Below are positions 33,408 to 43,541 of a stretch of DNA of 64,000 nucleotides, piece after piece. The translations under genes and the position numbers were made by a program. The first letter of the stretch is position 1, and each line of letters begins with the position of its first letter. The notes under the pieces were generated by a model, which did no database searches, was not told where the DNA came from, and saw nothing but the letters and a program-made list of their open reading frames with translations. The DNA is taken from the NCBI GenBank assembly GCA_958450365.1, contig CAUEEP010000736.1, positions 3,301,001-3,365,000 of the forward strand, in the 5' to 3' direction. This DNA is from Mesorhabditis belari. Taxonomy: Eukaryota > Nematoda > Chromadorea > Rhabditida > Rhabditidae.

Positions 33408-36400
33408 TTAAAACTCACGTGTGCAAAAATTCTGCGTACAATGCGGGTAATAGGTGGCCGTTCCCATTCTCTCGTACTCACAACCCCACCAACCAGCAGA
33501 TCGACCACAACTCATGAACGTTGTTTGATAGCATAAAGCAGCTGTTGCTGCGTATCTAAAATATTAATGAATAGATTAGAAATATTAGAAAGAAGGGCAA
33601 CTTTATTAAATTTATTAATGAACTCGTCATTTCTTTGAAGCAACGCATAAGACCCAACGCTTTCGGCCATGAAATACTTGTGGGTATAGCTCATTGGTAG
33701 AGTGTGGGCTTGGGAAGCAAGCAGGGTCCGAGTCGGTCGCGGGGTTCGAATCCCGGCTCGGTTTTTTTGAATCCCTAACCAAAGGACCGATGCTAAAATA
33801 TTTCTTAATCAACTGGATCAAATGCTAAAATATTTCCTACCCATTTAGACAATCTTCAGCTCAATCATTGTGATGAATGATTGACTAACTTTATCACCAT
33901 TTTACTTGTTTTGTTTGAGTAAAACTTGTTTGATTGGAGAAGGCTGATAGCTGCTAGCCGTAACTGAGCTGATAGCCGTAACTGACTTTAATAGACTTAA
34001 TAGAACAAGTAGAATGCAGAGAATCATTATTACAAGTAAAAGAATAATACAAAAACATTTTGCTGTTTTAGCTAAACTCACGTGCACACATTTGTCGGAT
34101 CATTGGCGACATTTGAAGCGAAATCGCTTTGACATTGATTCAATTGAGTTTTTGTAGCGTTTGAGCCGAAAATCCCCGCCGCACAGACGTCAACATTAGC
34201 AAAAACTAGAGAAATCTCATGCAAATGAAATCTTGCAATCATCATCTTTCAATTCTTTCATTTACCTGAAAATCCTGCTCCACAAGCGAAATCGAACTGA
34301 TTCATCAGTTTTTGATAGCCGATTGCCTGAAAGTTTATTATATAGCTGAATTTACATACCGTAAATACTGTAATAGTACCCCACCCCCCTCGTACAGTCG
34401 CGTAGTCGCAAAAGTTTTTTAGTATTTCATTTTTTTCAAAGCGCCCATACTTTCAAAAAATGCGTCTTTGATATCAAAAAATAGCTGAAATTCAGGGCTA
34501 TTTTTTGCTACCTAAGCGCGCATTGTAGCATAAACCAGTGTCGAGAAAAATTCGTTCAAAGCTAGACTACGCAACCCTCCGCACCGTCATTATGGGGGTG
34601 GGGTACTATTACAGTATTTACGGTAAATATAGAAATTCATAGCAATGTTGATATCAATAAAAATGTATTATTTAATGATTTATTCCTAAGCTTGTTCTAT
34701 AAAGCTTCAAACTTGAGCCATTGTGATTCCAGTAGCTGTGCCGTTTTGCGTGGCCACTAAACCAACTGGACCGAAGAAACAAGCCTCATAATCTTCCATT
34801 TTACTAAATTTTTAGTTAAATCATGAAAACGATTGAAATTTTCAACTTTTACTCACTTGAAGCCAACTTTAATGCCTTTGAAAGCATTGCAAACCGATGA
34901 GAGACCAGGGATCCCTGTTCTTGCCCAAACACCTTCCACAGCCATTCTCAATTGTTCATACGTTTTCACGCCCAAGTTAGCTAAAAGATTTTTCAAGTAT
35001 CGTAATTATTCTAACAGAAGCACCACCTAATGACGGTCGGAGCGTCACGTAGTCTAACTTTAAGCGCCTCGTTCTCAGCGCCTTTTTATACTACAGTGTG
35101 CGCTTAGGTATCAAACGATAGCCCCAAATCTCAGCTAGATTTTAACACAAAACATACATTTAAAATATAGGCGCTTAGAAAAAAATGAATTACGGAAATT
35201 GCGACTACGCGAATGTACGGAGAGGATGCTTCTATTAAAATAATTACGGTATTTATGACTGGTGATGATTGTTTACTGATAGAACTCTAAAGCTTATGTT
35301 CTAAGAGTTATTCCAAAGAGCCAAAGCCAAGTTTGTCTTTGATTTCGTCTGGAAATCACTAGAAATAACCTTTATTACTTTTTTTTGCACAATTTTAAAC
35401 CCACGAGTGATTCCAAGAGCATCGTTGAATGCGGCTTGCACTTGGTTTAGCCTTTGTCCATCACAAGATTGATAGGTTGGTGGTCGAAATTGGGCGATTG
35501 ATGTGCCTAAAAGAAAAATGTTAAATCAGTTATTTCAAAACTGTTAATCGATTCACTTTTGCTCCTTTCCAAGAGCTATTTTACAAGAGGATTTACTTGA
35601 TTCTAAAGAGTGATTGGCAAGTCTTAGATGATTAACTTGGTAAACTCTTTTACAAGTTATAAAGAGAAAATTAGACTGTAGCTAAGCTCTATAGCTAGCT
35701 TATTTTACAGAAAAGGAATAGAAAAGTTGGTTGTGAGTTGGTTGAAAAGATCTGTAAAAGAAATTGTTAATGATTTTCCAGAATATCAAAAGATTTAGAC
35801 TTAGAAAAAGAAAGAATAAGATCTAATAAGTTTATAGAAGATTCAGAAAGGAGTTTAAGTTTAAGAAGATTCAGAAAAGAGTTTAAGAAGTTTAAGAAGA
35901 TTCAGAAAGGAGTTTAAGTTTAAGAAGATTCAGAAAGGAGTTTAAGAAGTTTAAGAAGACTCAGAAGAGAGTTTAAGAGGTTTAAGAAGACTCAGAAGAG
36001 AGTTTAAGAAGTTTAAGAAGACTCAGAAGAGAGTTTAAGAGGTTTAAGAAGATTCAGAAGATTTAGAAAGACAAAACTTAAAAGAAAAAAGGAAAGTTTA
36101 AGGAAAAAAACAAGTATTTCTTGATTCATTTACAGTAATCTTTACTAAATCCAATAAAGAGTTAAATGAAAAAAAAAATCGATAATGACAAACCGAGGAG
36201 AAGGAGAAGGCCAATCCATGAGGCCATCATGTCGATGGATCGTTTTTCGGTAGTGGGAGAAAAGCCTTCCTTCCTTCCTTCCTTCCTTCACTTCAATCCT
36301 TTCACCTCTTCTTCACTTTCTGCCTCCCTTTTTCCTTTCCAAAGCGCTCCCTTATCGTTGATTCCTTCTCCCCAAAATTATTGGCATTTTAGTACCCGTC

Positions 36401-36673
36401 GCCACGCATCTCTTCTAAGATTTTTTAAAACTCAAAACAGTTTTCAAGGCTTTCAAGTGAGTGATGCGATGGGGAGCGGCTTTTTTTGTAAATTTGAACC
36501 AGACAGTTTCTGTGGTTATTTTTCTTTTCAAATAGTTATTAAAATAGAAATAGAAATAGTTTATTCAACGATCAGAGAACAGAGAATTCAATGATGATCA
36601 CAAATCACAAATTAACTAAAGTAGTTAAACGAAAAGATTGAAGTACTCACCGATAAATATTGAATAAACAATG
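33408..36673 (-). CDS. Secreted cysteine-rich protein, divergent paralogue C; 5' end unresolved
   Basis: Exons in frame include QSCDGQRLNQVQAAFNDALG (35.45 kb), LGVKTYEQLRMAVEGVWART (34.95 kb), MEDYEACFFGPVGLVATQNG (34.78 kb), AIGYQKLMNQFDFACGAGFS (34.3 kb), NVDVCAAGIFGSNATKTQLN (34.15 kb) and GWWGCEYERMGTATYYPHC (33.46 kb). The CGAG and WGCEYER blocks match paralogues A and B. A candidate first exon near 36.65 kb ends at a GTGAGT donor and would encode HNIVYSIFIG, but it has ATA where an ATG is expected. The junction between the 35.45- and 34.95-kb exons is not in phase by any canonical pair I could find. The gene may be mis-modelled or decaying. Two MITEs and a tRNA-like element sit in introns. 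Confidence 0.65.
33678..33763 (+). pseudogene. tRNA-like element with Pol III-type terminator
   Basis: GGGTATAGCTCATTGGTAGA (A box) and GGGGTTCGAATCCCGG (T arm) are clear, and a run of seven T follows. The anticodon loop would be TTGGGAA (GGG), but the 5' acceptor strand is not complementary to the 3' strand. It is a likely SINE or tRNA pseudogene within gene C. Confidence 0.5.
34360..34624. mobile_element. ACCGTA-type MITE (AATAGTACCCC ends)
   Basis: Ends TACCGTAAATACTGTAATAG and CTATTACAGTATTTACGGTA are perfect inverted repeats, followed inward by TACCCCACCCCC. It lies in a gene C intron. Confidence 0.92.
34998..35254. mobile_element. ACCGTA-type MITE (AATAGAAGCACCACC ends), copy 2
   Basis: Inverted ends TATCGTAATTATTCTAACAG and CTATTAAAATAATTACGGTA. 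The body is nearly identical to 31556-31809. It abuts the splice acceptor of a gene C exon. Confidence 0.9.
35830..36065. repeat. Purine-rich minisatellite AAGAAGATTCAGAAAGGAGTTT
   Basis: Units of about 20-30 bp (AGAAGATTCAGAAAGGAGTT TAAG and variants with AGACTCAGAAGAG), all purines on one strand. It lies in the 5' intron of gene C. Confidence 0.9.
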
Positions 36674-37290
36674 TTATGTATATTAGCTAAGCGCACTTTA
36701 ATTCACCATTTATAGTATTTGCACTAAATACAGCGTTTCATTTAGTTGATGGGAGATTCAGATGAAAGCGCCGATTTTCACTGATGATCTGATGACGTCA
36801 CCATTGACGAAATGATCACAATCAATGACAAGAAAGAGAACAAAGCGTACTATTGTTTAAATTTATTGTATGCATTAGAAAATGAGTGGTAAACTGAAGA
36901 TCATTGAACTTAATCAAAGCTATTGATTGACTGCACGTGTGGCTTAAGATTTACCTATTTTTTAGAGTTTGCAAATTAAACTGGGGTACTAGAAGCGTGG
37001 ATTGGCTTGAAAATGATAAATTTGCAGTCATTTTGTCCTTTTTTCAACAATAACTGAGTATTTTTATGTCTTTCGTGTACATTAAACTTTTCAGAAAACC
37101 AAGTATCACCAGATTTTCTATCAATGGGAGTGAACAAGTGTACAACTACTCAAATTTGGCAGTTGGACAACTGGAAAACGATTGAGAAAACGAATCTTGT
37201 GTTCATTTTTAAAATCCCGAGCTTTTTTTCTTATAACATCTTTTTATTTATTTTTTTTTCAAGAATTCAATTTACGACCAAAAATTTGGT
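36674..37290. other. Intergenic, no gene seen
   Basis: AT-rich unique sequence between gene C and the inverted receptor fragment. Short frames on the plus strand at 37124-37376 partly overlap the fragment in antisense and are not supported. Confidence 0.5.
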
Positions 37291-37292
37291 TG

Positions 37293-37827
37293 ATCGTCGT
37301 GATGGTCGATTTCCTCAAAGCGATTCTTCGCTTCCGCAGACAAAACATGCAGATTATGCTGAAAATTGGTAAATAAAATTTCTTTGTAACATTAACATAC
37401 AAGTTTCTATCTTTCTCTGTCCCGTTGTAGTTTAAAAAGCAAAAATGAAATCTTTCGTGATAAAATGGAAATTAGATGTGACTGAAAATAGTCATGAGAT
37501 GGAAAAACGTTTAATTGGAGCGGGTGTGGTCATTGAGATGCAAGAATTTTAGCTTAATTACCTCTGTTTTTGTTTGACTCAGATAAATATCAAATGAAAA
37601 ACATAACGGGATTCAACTAGACTTCAATTAGGCCTCAATTAGACTAGTCTAGTTTTTCGATTTCAAAAATCTCACCTTGAAATAAGATTGAAAAGAAGAA
37701 CTTGGATGAAATCGTTGAGACTATCGAAAATCGAGTGAAATTCTCGTCCAAAAAAGAGATTTGTGATGATGACGACAATATTGGCAAAGATGTAATTGAC
37801 AAGAATAATGAAAGAAAATCCGAGCAT
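37293..37827 (-). pseudogene. Inverted duplicate of the last two receptor exons
   Basis: The minus strand carries the penultimate exon (MLGFSFIILVNYIFANIVVI...) with its acceptor and donor. It also has the intron and the start of the last exon (IICMFCLRKRRIALRKSTIT), almost identical to 41310-41860. Upstream exons are absent. The final exon runs into different sequence at 37293, so the tail differs. It is called a gene fragment. Confidence 0.8.
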
Positions 37828-38184
37828 CTAGAAAGAAATGAAGAGATTAGGTGAACATTTATAATATTTATAATATTGAAAGGTAAGTTCTGCCCGTTTT
37901 TTTTTTTGGGAGAGCTTCTTAAACTCAACCAATCTACACATGTTATAGCATATTCGAAAGCTGAATTCAAGGCGAAAAAAGGGAAAAAAACCGTTTTTGA
38001 TTACATACAGTTTTGAAGTTTTTACAGGCCTTTTAATGAGTTCAGTCAGACCGAAAAGAGTGTAGAAATTGCGTTTCAATAGTTTTTTGTTTGGCAACAT
38101 AGGCTAAAAACACGTTATTCGTACTCAGCGCGTTAAATTACCCTTAGAAACTCATTTTTAAGATTTTTGCATAAAAAAGGTCTA

Positions 38185-38405
38185 AATTTTTGTCGCGAGC
38201 CGGAATCGAACCCTCGACCTTTTGGGTAGTAGCCGTCGCGCCGTTTTTTGCTCGTTTTCTCGTTTTTTTATTGTTATTTTTTAGGTAAAAGGTGTAGACA
38301 AAGGAAGAAAGCAAAGAAAATGGGCAAAAGACTCGAAAGACCAAAAAAAAACTCGAACCCGGGCAAAAAATTCTGGAGGCAAGCACACTATCCATCGCGC
38401 AACTA
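38185..38405 (-). pseudogene. Two tRNA-like segments in the left-arm insert
   Basis: The minus strand shows GGTCGAGGGTTCGATTCCGG near 38192-38225. Further upstream is GCGCGATGGATAGTGTGCTT (about 38380) with GCCCGGGTTCGAGTTT. The GATAGTGTGCT block is shared with the 17815 element. No intact tRNA fold is seen. Confidence 0.45.
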
Positions 38406-39118
38406 GCTCTAGATTTAGGAAAGATAGAAAAAGCTTATAAGAACCCCGAAAATCGGTCTAAACTTTAATACCAGATATCTCGCGTTACAGAGCTCTATTG
38501 GAAAAAGTGAAAGCAGATTCAGAATCAGCATAGTCGTTTCTATAAATGATCTCATATCAAAGGGCCACCTTGACCTAGTGCCTTTCCCTAATTAGTATAG
38601 AAAGCCAGGCAAAGACAAACAAAACCGAGTCAGGTCAGTCAAGTCAGGTGTATTAGTCAGGCCTATTAGTCATATTAGTCTTATTTGATCGACTACGCAA
38701 AAGTTTCGATCAAATATGTCTAATATGCCTCTTGGGATTTCAAAAATGATCAGAAAAAGATCAGAAACTCTGAAATTTTAGGGCTTCATTTTTACATTTA
38801 CATCAAATTTTCATTGAATTCTGCATGTCGTCTTTTTCGGCTTTGTTTCGACAAAAGTTTAGAGATCTTATAATTGCTTTAATGATATCGATAACAATGA
38901 TGGGTTTGTTTAGGAGTTTTGTCTGTAAACTGATCTTGAAACGTTTTCTGTATTGATAAAGAAAAGAATAGACTATTTTTTTGACTAGAAGCCTTTTTCT
39001 AATGAAAAAGTACAGTACCTCAAATGATTTCTAAGTTCAAACCACCAAATCTGTATCTTATTGATTTTTGTTTTCAAAATTTTGACTCAAGGTTCAAGAG
39101 TTGCATAGCTCATAGAAA

Positions 39119-39466
39119 ATGTAGCTGTAGCTGTAGCTGTAGCTGAAGCTGATACTGAAGCTGTAGCTGTAGCTGAAGCTGTGGCTGTAGCTGAAGCTGT
39201 GGCTGTAGCTGTAGCTGAAGCTGTGGCTGTAGCTGAAGCTGTGGCTGTAGCTGAAGCTGTGGCTGTAGCTGAAGCTGTGGCTGTAGCTGTAGCTGAAGCT
39301 GTGGCTGTAGCTGAAGCTGTAGCTGTAGCTGAAGCTGTGGCTGTAGCTGAAGCTGAAGCTGTGGCTGTAGCTGAAGCTGTGGCTGTAGCTGAAGCTGTGG
39401 CTGTAGCTGTAGCTGAAGCTGTGGCTGTAGCTGAAGCTGTGGCTGTAGCTGTAGCTGTATTACTGT
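39119..39466. repeat. Hexanucleotide-based satellite GCTGTGGCTGTAGCTGAA
   Basis: About 58 hexamers of GCTGTA/GCTGTG/GCTGAA arranged mostly as an 18-bp higher-order unit. It is open in all frames on the plus strand (giving VAEA-type peptides), which is a repeat artefact. It lies just upstream of the receptor-like gene. Confidence 0.95.
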
Positions 39467-39617
39467 AGCTTTTTTGAAAAGGTTTTATGATTACGGTAGT
39501 TTTTTTCCTGAAGTGATTACTCTGGAGAGTATCTTTTAGAAAACAAATTCAAAAAAACATCATCAGTTAGAAATATTCTTGTTAAGAAGACTTGCAATGA
39601 TCTGTTTTCACTTTTAG

Positions 39618-41877
39618 TCATTGCAAGTCTCCTTTCATTGATTGCCAATCAAAATTGGCAATTAGTGGACGATAATGGTGAAGAAGTCGAAAACGAAACC
39701 AATCTAAACACAACTGTTTATGTTGATCCGAATGACGAGCTGAATCTCAATGTCACTGATCCTTTTTCAACGATCACTTTTGGGGTTATTTGCAATTTCT
39801 CTACAATAATCAACTTTTTATAGGCGCTTATTCTAAGCTTACTCACTACATCATTGGCAGCCTTTTTCTCAGCAAGCAATCATCATTTATCGTGCCCAAT
39901 TCGGTAAGCGCTGAATTTGTTAATCGGATTCATTATCATCAATTGCAAATGTACCTCTCGAGCAAGCAAGAGCAATTGTTCAAATAAGTTTTATTACTTT
40001 TCTATGCTTTTGAAAGTTAATAATTTTAGTAACTGCTAACTAAAATCTTCGAAATCTAGCAAAGAATCAAAAACTTAAAAAAGCGGAAAAATCTAGCTTA
40101 AGTGGGGTCGAACTTGCCGCCTAAAGGGCTATTCGCCTTCGAGACAAGCGTGTAAGCCACTCAGCTATCCCTGACATTGGCCCCCGGCTTCGAAACGGGT
40201 TTTATAAAGCAATCACAAGAAAAGAATGCACTTTAATGACTAGATCTTCTTAAAATTTAAAAAATTGACTCAAGAATTTGGACATATTTCATAGGCTTCG
40301 TTTGACACGTTTTTCAATGTACTTTTTGAAATCAAACGTGCATATTACCCTTTTGTAAATTTTTAACCCAATTCAGTCAATTCCAAGCATCTTTCAGCCT
40401 ATTGGCCACCGCAGAAAATCTAAACAAATTCATCTATGCATTGTGCTATTTTCTAGCTCAAATATGTGACCAACCCTGGGTATCAGTGAGGTATCTTTTT
40501 CAAAAGTTAATTTAATATTACCTTACTTTTCCAGTTGTACTGATACGATAAGCAAAACATTTTCAACCATTTACTCAATCGCTGATGAATACAACCTTTG
40601 CGACATTGCTCAATATTGTCAGTGCTTGATTTCGATTAGGTAAACCTTAACTGAAATCTTGTCAAATTTTTCTTTCTTCAGTCGTTTTATGGCCTTATCG
40701 TTTAACGGAATCTATTTTCAATATACTTTAAAATGGCCGCTTTTTCAACTCGTATTTCCCTATATTCTTCGTGCCATTATCACAATGCTAAAATGGCCGA
40801 TTGCTGATGCGACACGGCTTTCGTTTTTTTGGATCCTTTGGCAATCTATTCGATTGTTTCCCTATTTTCTTATATGTGGGCTTGACTTTGTGACGAATCG
40901 AAAAATGGATTCGGTGAGTGAAACAAAAAAAAACTGATTGATGATTGATGATTGATGATTGATTGAGAAATGGTTTCAGCTGAAAAGAATTGGCAAAGCT
41001 ACGCAAGTCGAGCGTCTTCTAATGATACAGGTTTGATTTTCAATATGCAGTAATCAAATAGGCATAAAATAGACAGCTAGGATTAAAAAGGGCATGCTCT
41101 GGTCTGACTTTCGGTTTTGTTTTTCTTTGCCTGGCTTGCTATACTAATTAGGGAAGGGCACCAGGTCGAGGTGACCCTTTGATATGAGATCATTCATAGA
41201 ATCGATTGGTTGATAGATTGGTTGAGTTTAAGAAGTTCTCCCAAAAAAACCGGGCAGAACTTACCTTTCAATATTATAAATGTTCACCTAATCTCTTCAT
41301 TTCTTTCTAGATGCGCGGATTTTCTTTCATTATTCTTGTCAATTACATCTTTGCCAATATTGTCGTCATCATCACAAATCTCTTTTTTGGACGAGAATTT
41401 CACTCGATTTTCGATAGTCTCAACGATTTCATCCAAGTTCTTCTTTTCAATCTTATTTCAAGGTGAGATTTTTGAAATCGAAAAACTAGACTAGTCTAAT
41501 TGAGGCCTAATTGAAGTCTAGTTGAATCCCGTTATGTTTTTCATTTGATATTTATCTGAGTCAAAGAAAAACAGAGGTAATTAAGCTAAAATTCTTGCAT
41601 CTCAATGACCACACCCGCTCCAATTAAACGTTTTTCCATCTCATGACTATTTTCAGTCACATCTAATTTCCATTTTATCACGAAAGATTTCATTTTTGCT
41701 TTTTAAACTACAACGGGACAGAAAAAGATAGAAACTTGTGTGTTAATGTTACAAAGTAATCTCATTTACCAAATTTTCAGCATAATCTGCATGTTTTGTC
41801 TGCGGAAGCGAAGAATCGCTTTGAGGAAATCGACCATCACGACGATTCGCTCTAATTCAATCCGCTCTCATCTCTAA
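39618..41877 (+). CDS. Multi-pass membrane protein, serpentine chemoreceptor-like
   Basis: Exons joined in phase: 39618-39792 (LLSLIANQNWQLVDDNGEE, with NETN and NTT glycosylation sites), then after a 45-nt intron ALILSLLTTSLAAFFSASNH. Exons near 40.38-40.49 (FIYALCYFLAQICDQPW) and 40.53-40.64 (NLCDIAQYCQCLIS) follow. Next are 40.68-40.91 (FQLVFPYILRAIITMLKWPI; LFPYFLICGLDFVTNRK), 40.98-41.03, 41.31-41.46 (IILVNYIFANIVVIITNLFF) and a last exon, IICMFCLRKRRIAL, ending SHL-stop. At least five hydrophobic stretches and a basic tail fit a nematode 7TM receptor, but no specific str/srx/srt family is recognised. The start exon is unresolved. The last two exons are duplicated in reverse at 37.3-37.8 kb. 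Confidence 0.7.
40097..40180 (-). pseudogene. tRNA-Ser-like sequence in receptor intron
   Basis: The minus strand reads GTCAGGGATAGCTGAGTGGC, then anticodon-arm TTGTCTCGAAGGCGAA (CGA), a variable-arm-like segment CCCTTTAGGCGG, and AAGTTCGACCCC. The layout is that of tRNA-Ser, but the acceptor strands do not pair, so it is a pseudogene or SINE head. Confidence 0.6.
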
Positions 41878-42584
41878 TTCAATGCAAATACTTTCTTTTA
41901 CAGTTCCTGAAATTCTTAGTCTTTAAATAATTAGACAAATTCAACTTTTTTTTCTATAACAGAGTTCATTTGCTGGTGCAATTTGATTGAAACGTTATTT
42001 TTTTGCTTTCTGTCTGATTTTAAAAGGGCTACTTCGTTGCATTTTAAGTGACTTTGTCATCTTTTATCTTGTACATTTTTTCATGTCGCTTTCGCACTTT
42101 ATTTCTTTCTAAATAAAGTATTTATATTTAGCCCCAAAATATATTTTAAATCTGTTTTGATACTTTTCGATGTATTTTTACGATGTAACTTTATGAATTC
42201 AATTCATTTGTTTAATTTATAAAAGATCAGATGAATTTGAAACTTCAAACGGAAAGTAAAAAAAAAAACAGTCTCTTTGAACGTGTATCCAATGAGGCTT
42301 GGAACTTATGTCATTGTAGATCCAAAGCTATTCCTAATAAATGTATTATTGTATTAATAAAGAGGCAAATTCAAATCCCAAAATGAGTTGACAAGAATGA
42401 CAAAAACCTTCAATGAGTAAAACCAATCATCATTCAGAAGCGGATCAATTGTCCGTCCAACTTTAGTCCTAACTTTGATATTCTAGTCCGTCTTTCTGAA
42501 GTAAACGTAATTCTTATTAAAGAGATATCCTTAGTGATCCTAAAAAGCACAACTTACACCAAGAATTCCTTTAGCTCCTCCGAA
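41878..42584. other. Intergenic, receptor gene 3' flank
   Basis: AT-rich DNA with AATAAA at about 42112 and 42357. No gene is recognised. Confidence 0.45.
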
Positions 42585-43345
42585 GCTCGAACAAAAAGGA
42601 ATCTCGTCGGATATCGACGAGCTAGCTGATGGAACAGTGACCATCTTTTGGCCCGTTTATGGAAAACCCACTTCAACAGTCAATTGGCTCAAGGTTGTCG
42701 TCTTAGTTTTACTTGAAAACGGATTGATAACAGTTGTCAAAAGTACTTCTAGTCAAGGCTTTCATATTACTATCTCATTGAAAACCGAATTCTAGAATGG
42801 CCGTCCACTCAGCGATCAGCAGAAGATCAAAGAAACAATTGTTTGATTTGATTTACCGATCAGCTTCCTCTTTAGCTAATTTCAAGAAATAGAGCTTTTG
42901 CCCATTTGAAGTTTTGATCTTCTTTTTGATCTTCAGAAGTTTGAAGTTTTGATTTTCTGAAGATCAAAAAGAAGATCAAAACTTCAAATGGACAAAAGCT
43001 CTATTTCTTGGAATTGGCTAAAGAGGAAGCTGATCGGTAAATCAAATCAAAAAACTGTTTTAAATCAAACTGTTTTAAAACATTGTTCTTTTAACTTTCA
43101 CAACAATTCAAGTACACTTGTATTGCCAAGAGTCTAGCTGGGGAAAGACAAGCGGGACTTTAATGTAAAACTTCTGGTTAAGTTCACTTTTAAACTTATC
43201 CATAGATCCATTTGATATCCCTTTCAACACTAAATTCAATAATTTGCATACTTTACAATGTCAGATTTGCGACATTCTAAAATTTCCTTTTCCAGAGGAT
43301 CCCTGATGGCCCCAATCTCATGCGACGAGTTCAAACAAACGAAGG
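42585..43345 (+). pseudogene. Immunoglobulin (I-set) domain gene fragment
   Basis: An acceptor CTTTAG precedes PPKLEQKGISSDIDELADGT, then VTIFWPVYGKPTSTVNWLK at a donor. After an intron comes NGRPLSDQQKIKETIV and a stop. After a 208-bp palindrome the frame resumes in KYTCIAKSLAGERQAGL. The pattern W-x-K, then Y-x-C-x-A-x-x-x-x-G is the C-C' and F strand signature of I-set domains, as in hemicentin- or titin-type proteins. The first cysteine position is replaced (FWP), a stop interrupts it and no start exists, so it is called a relic. Confidence 0.65.
42842..43050. repeat. 208-bp near-perfect palindrome inside the Ig relic
   Basis: 'gatttgatttaccgatcagc' through 'gatcttcagaag' is mirrored by 'ctgaagatcaaaaagaagat' through 'gctgatcggtaaatcaaatc' with only a few mismatches and almost no loop. 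It splits the Ig-domain sequence. Confidence 0.85.
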
Positions 43346-43541
43346 TCGATGCTAATCGAGCATTTTGACCTGTTCAGCTAGTGGATCTCCACCACCAACT
43401 ATCACCTGATCTGTATTTAACTTTTATCCATTTCGTATTTTGTTTTACACTCTTTAAAAAGTGAGATTTTATTTCCATGAGATTCAAGTGAGCATCAATG
43501 AAAACTGTACAAAACAACCCGTTGCATTGTTCGTGATCAGC

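Larger units (their letters stand above)
37293..38640. repeat. Left arm of long inverted duplication (partner 41100-41870)
   Basis: 37293-37938 is the reverse complement of about 41207-41850. The match resumes at 38540-38640, which pairs with about 41100-41205. The 600 bp between (37939-38539) are unmatched and include tRNA-like DNA, indicating an insertion in this arm or a loss in the other. Confidence 0.85.

Noticed and set aside
36166..36594. 142-codon plus-strand frame with basic start and TTCC repeat
   Set aside because: Simple-sequence TTCCTTCC and low-complexity composition, no domain, no splice context. It lies in the 5' region of gene C.
37644..37970. 108-codon minus frame and its plus-strand twin at 41210-41494
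   Set aside because: These read the receptor exon in the wrong frame. The supported frame begins at the TCTAG acceptor and encodes a membrane segment.
39181..39468. 95-codon Ala/Val/Glu frame
   Set aside because: Pure product of the GCTGTA/GCTGAA hexamer repeat.
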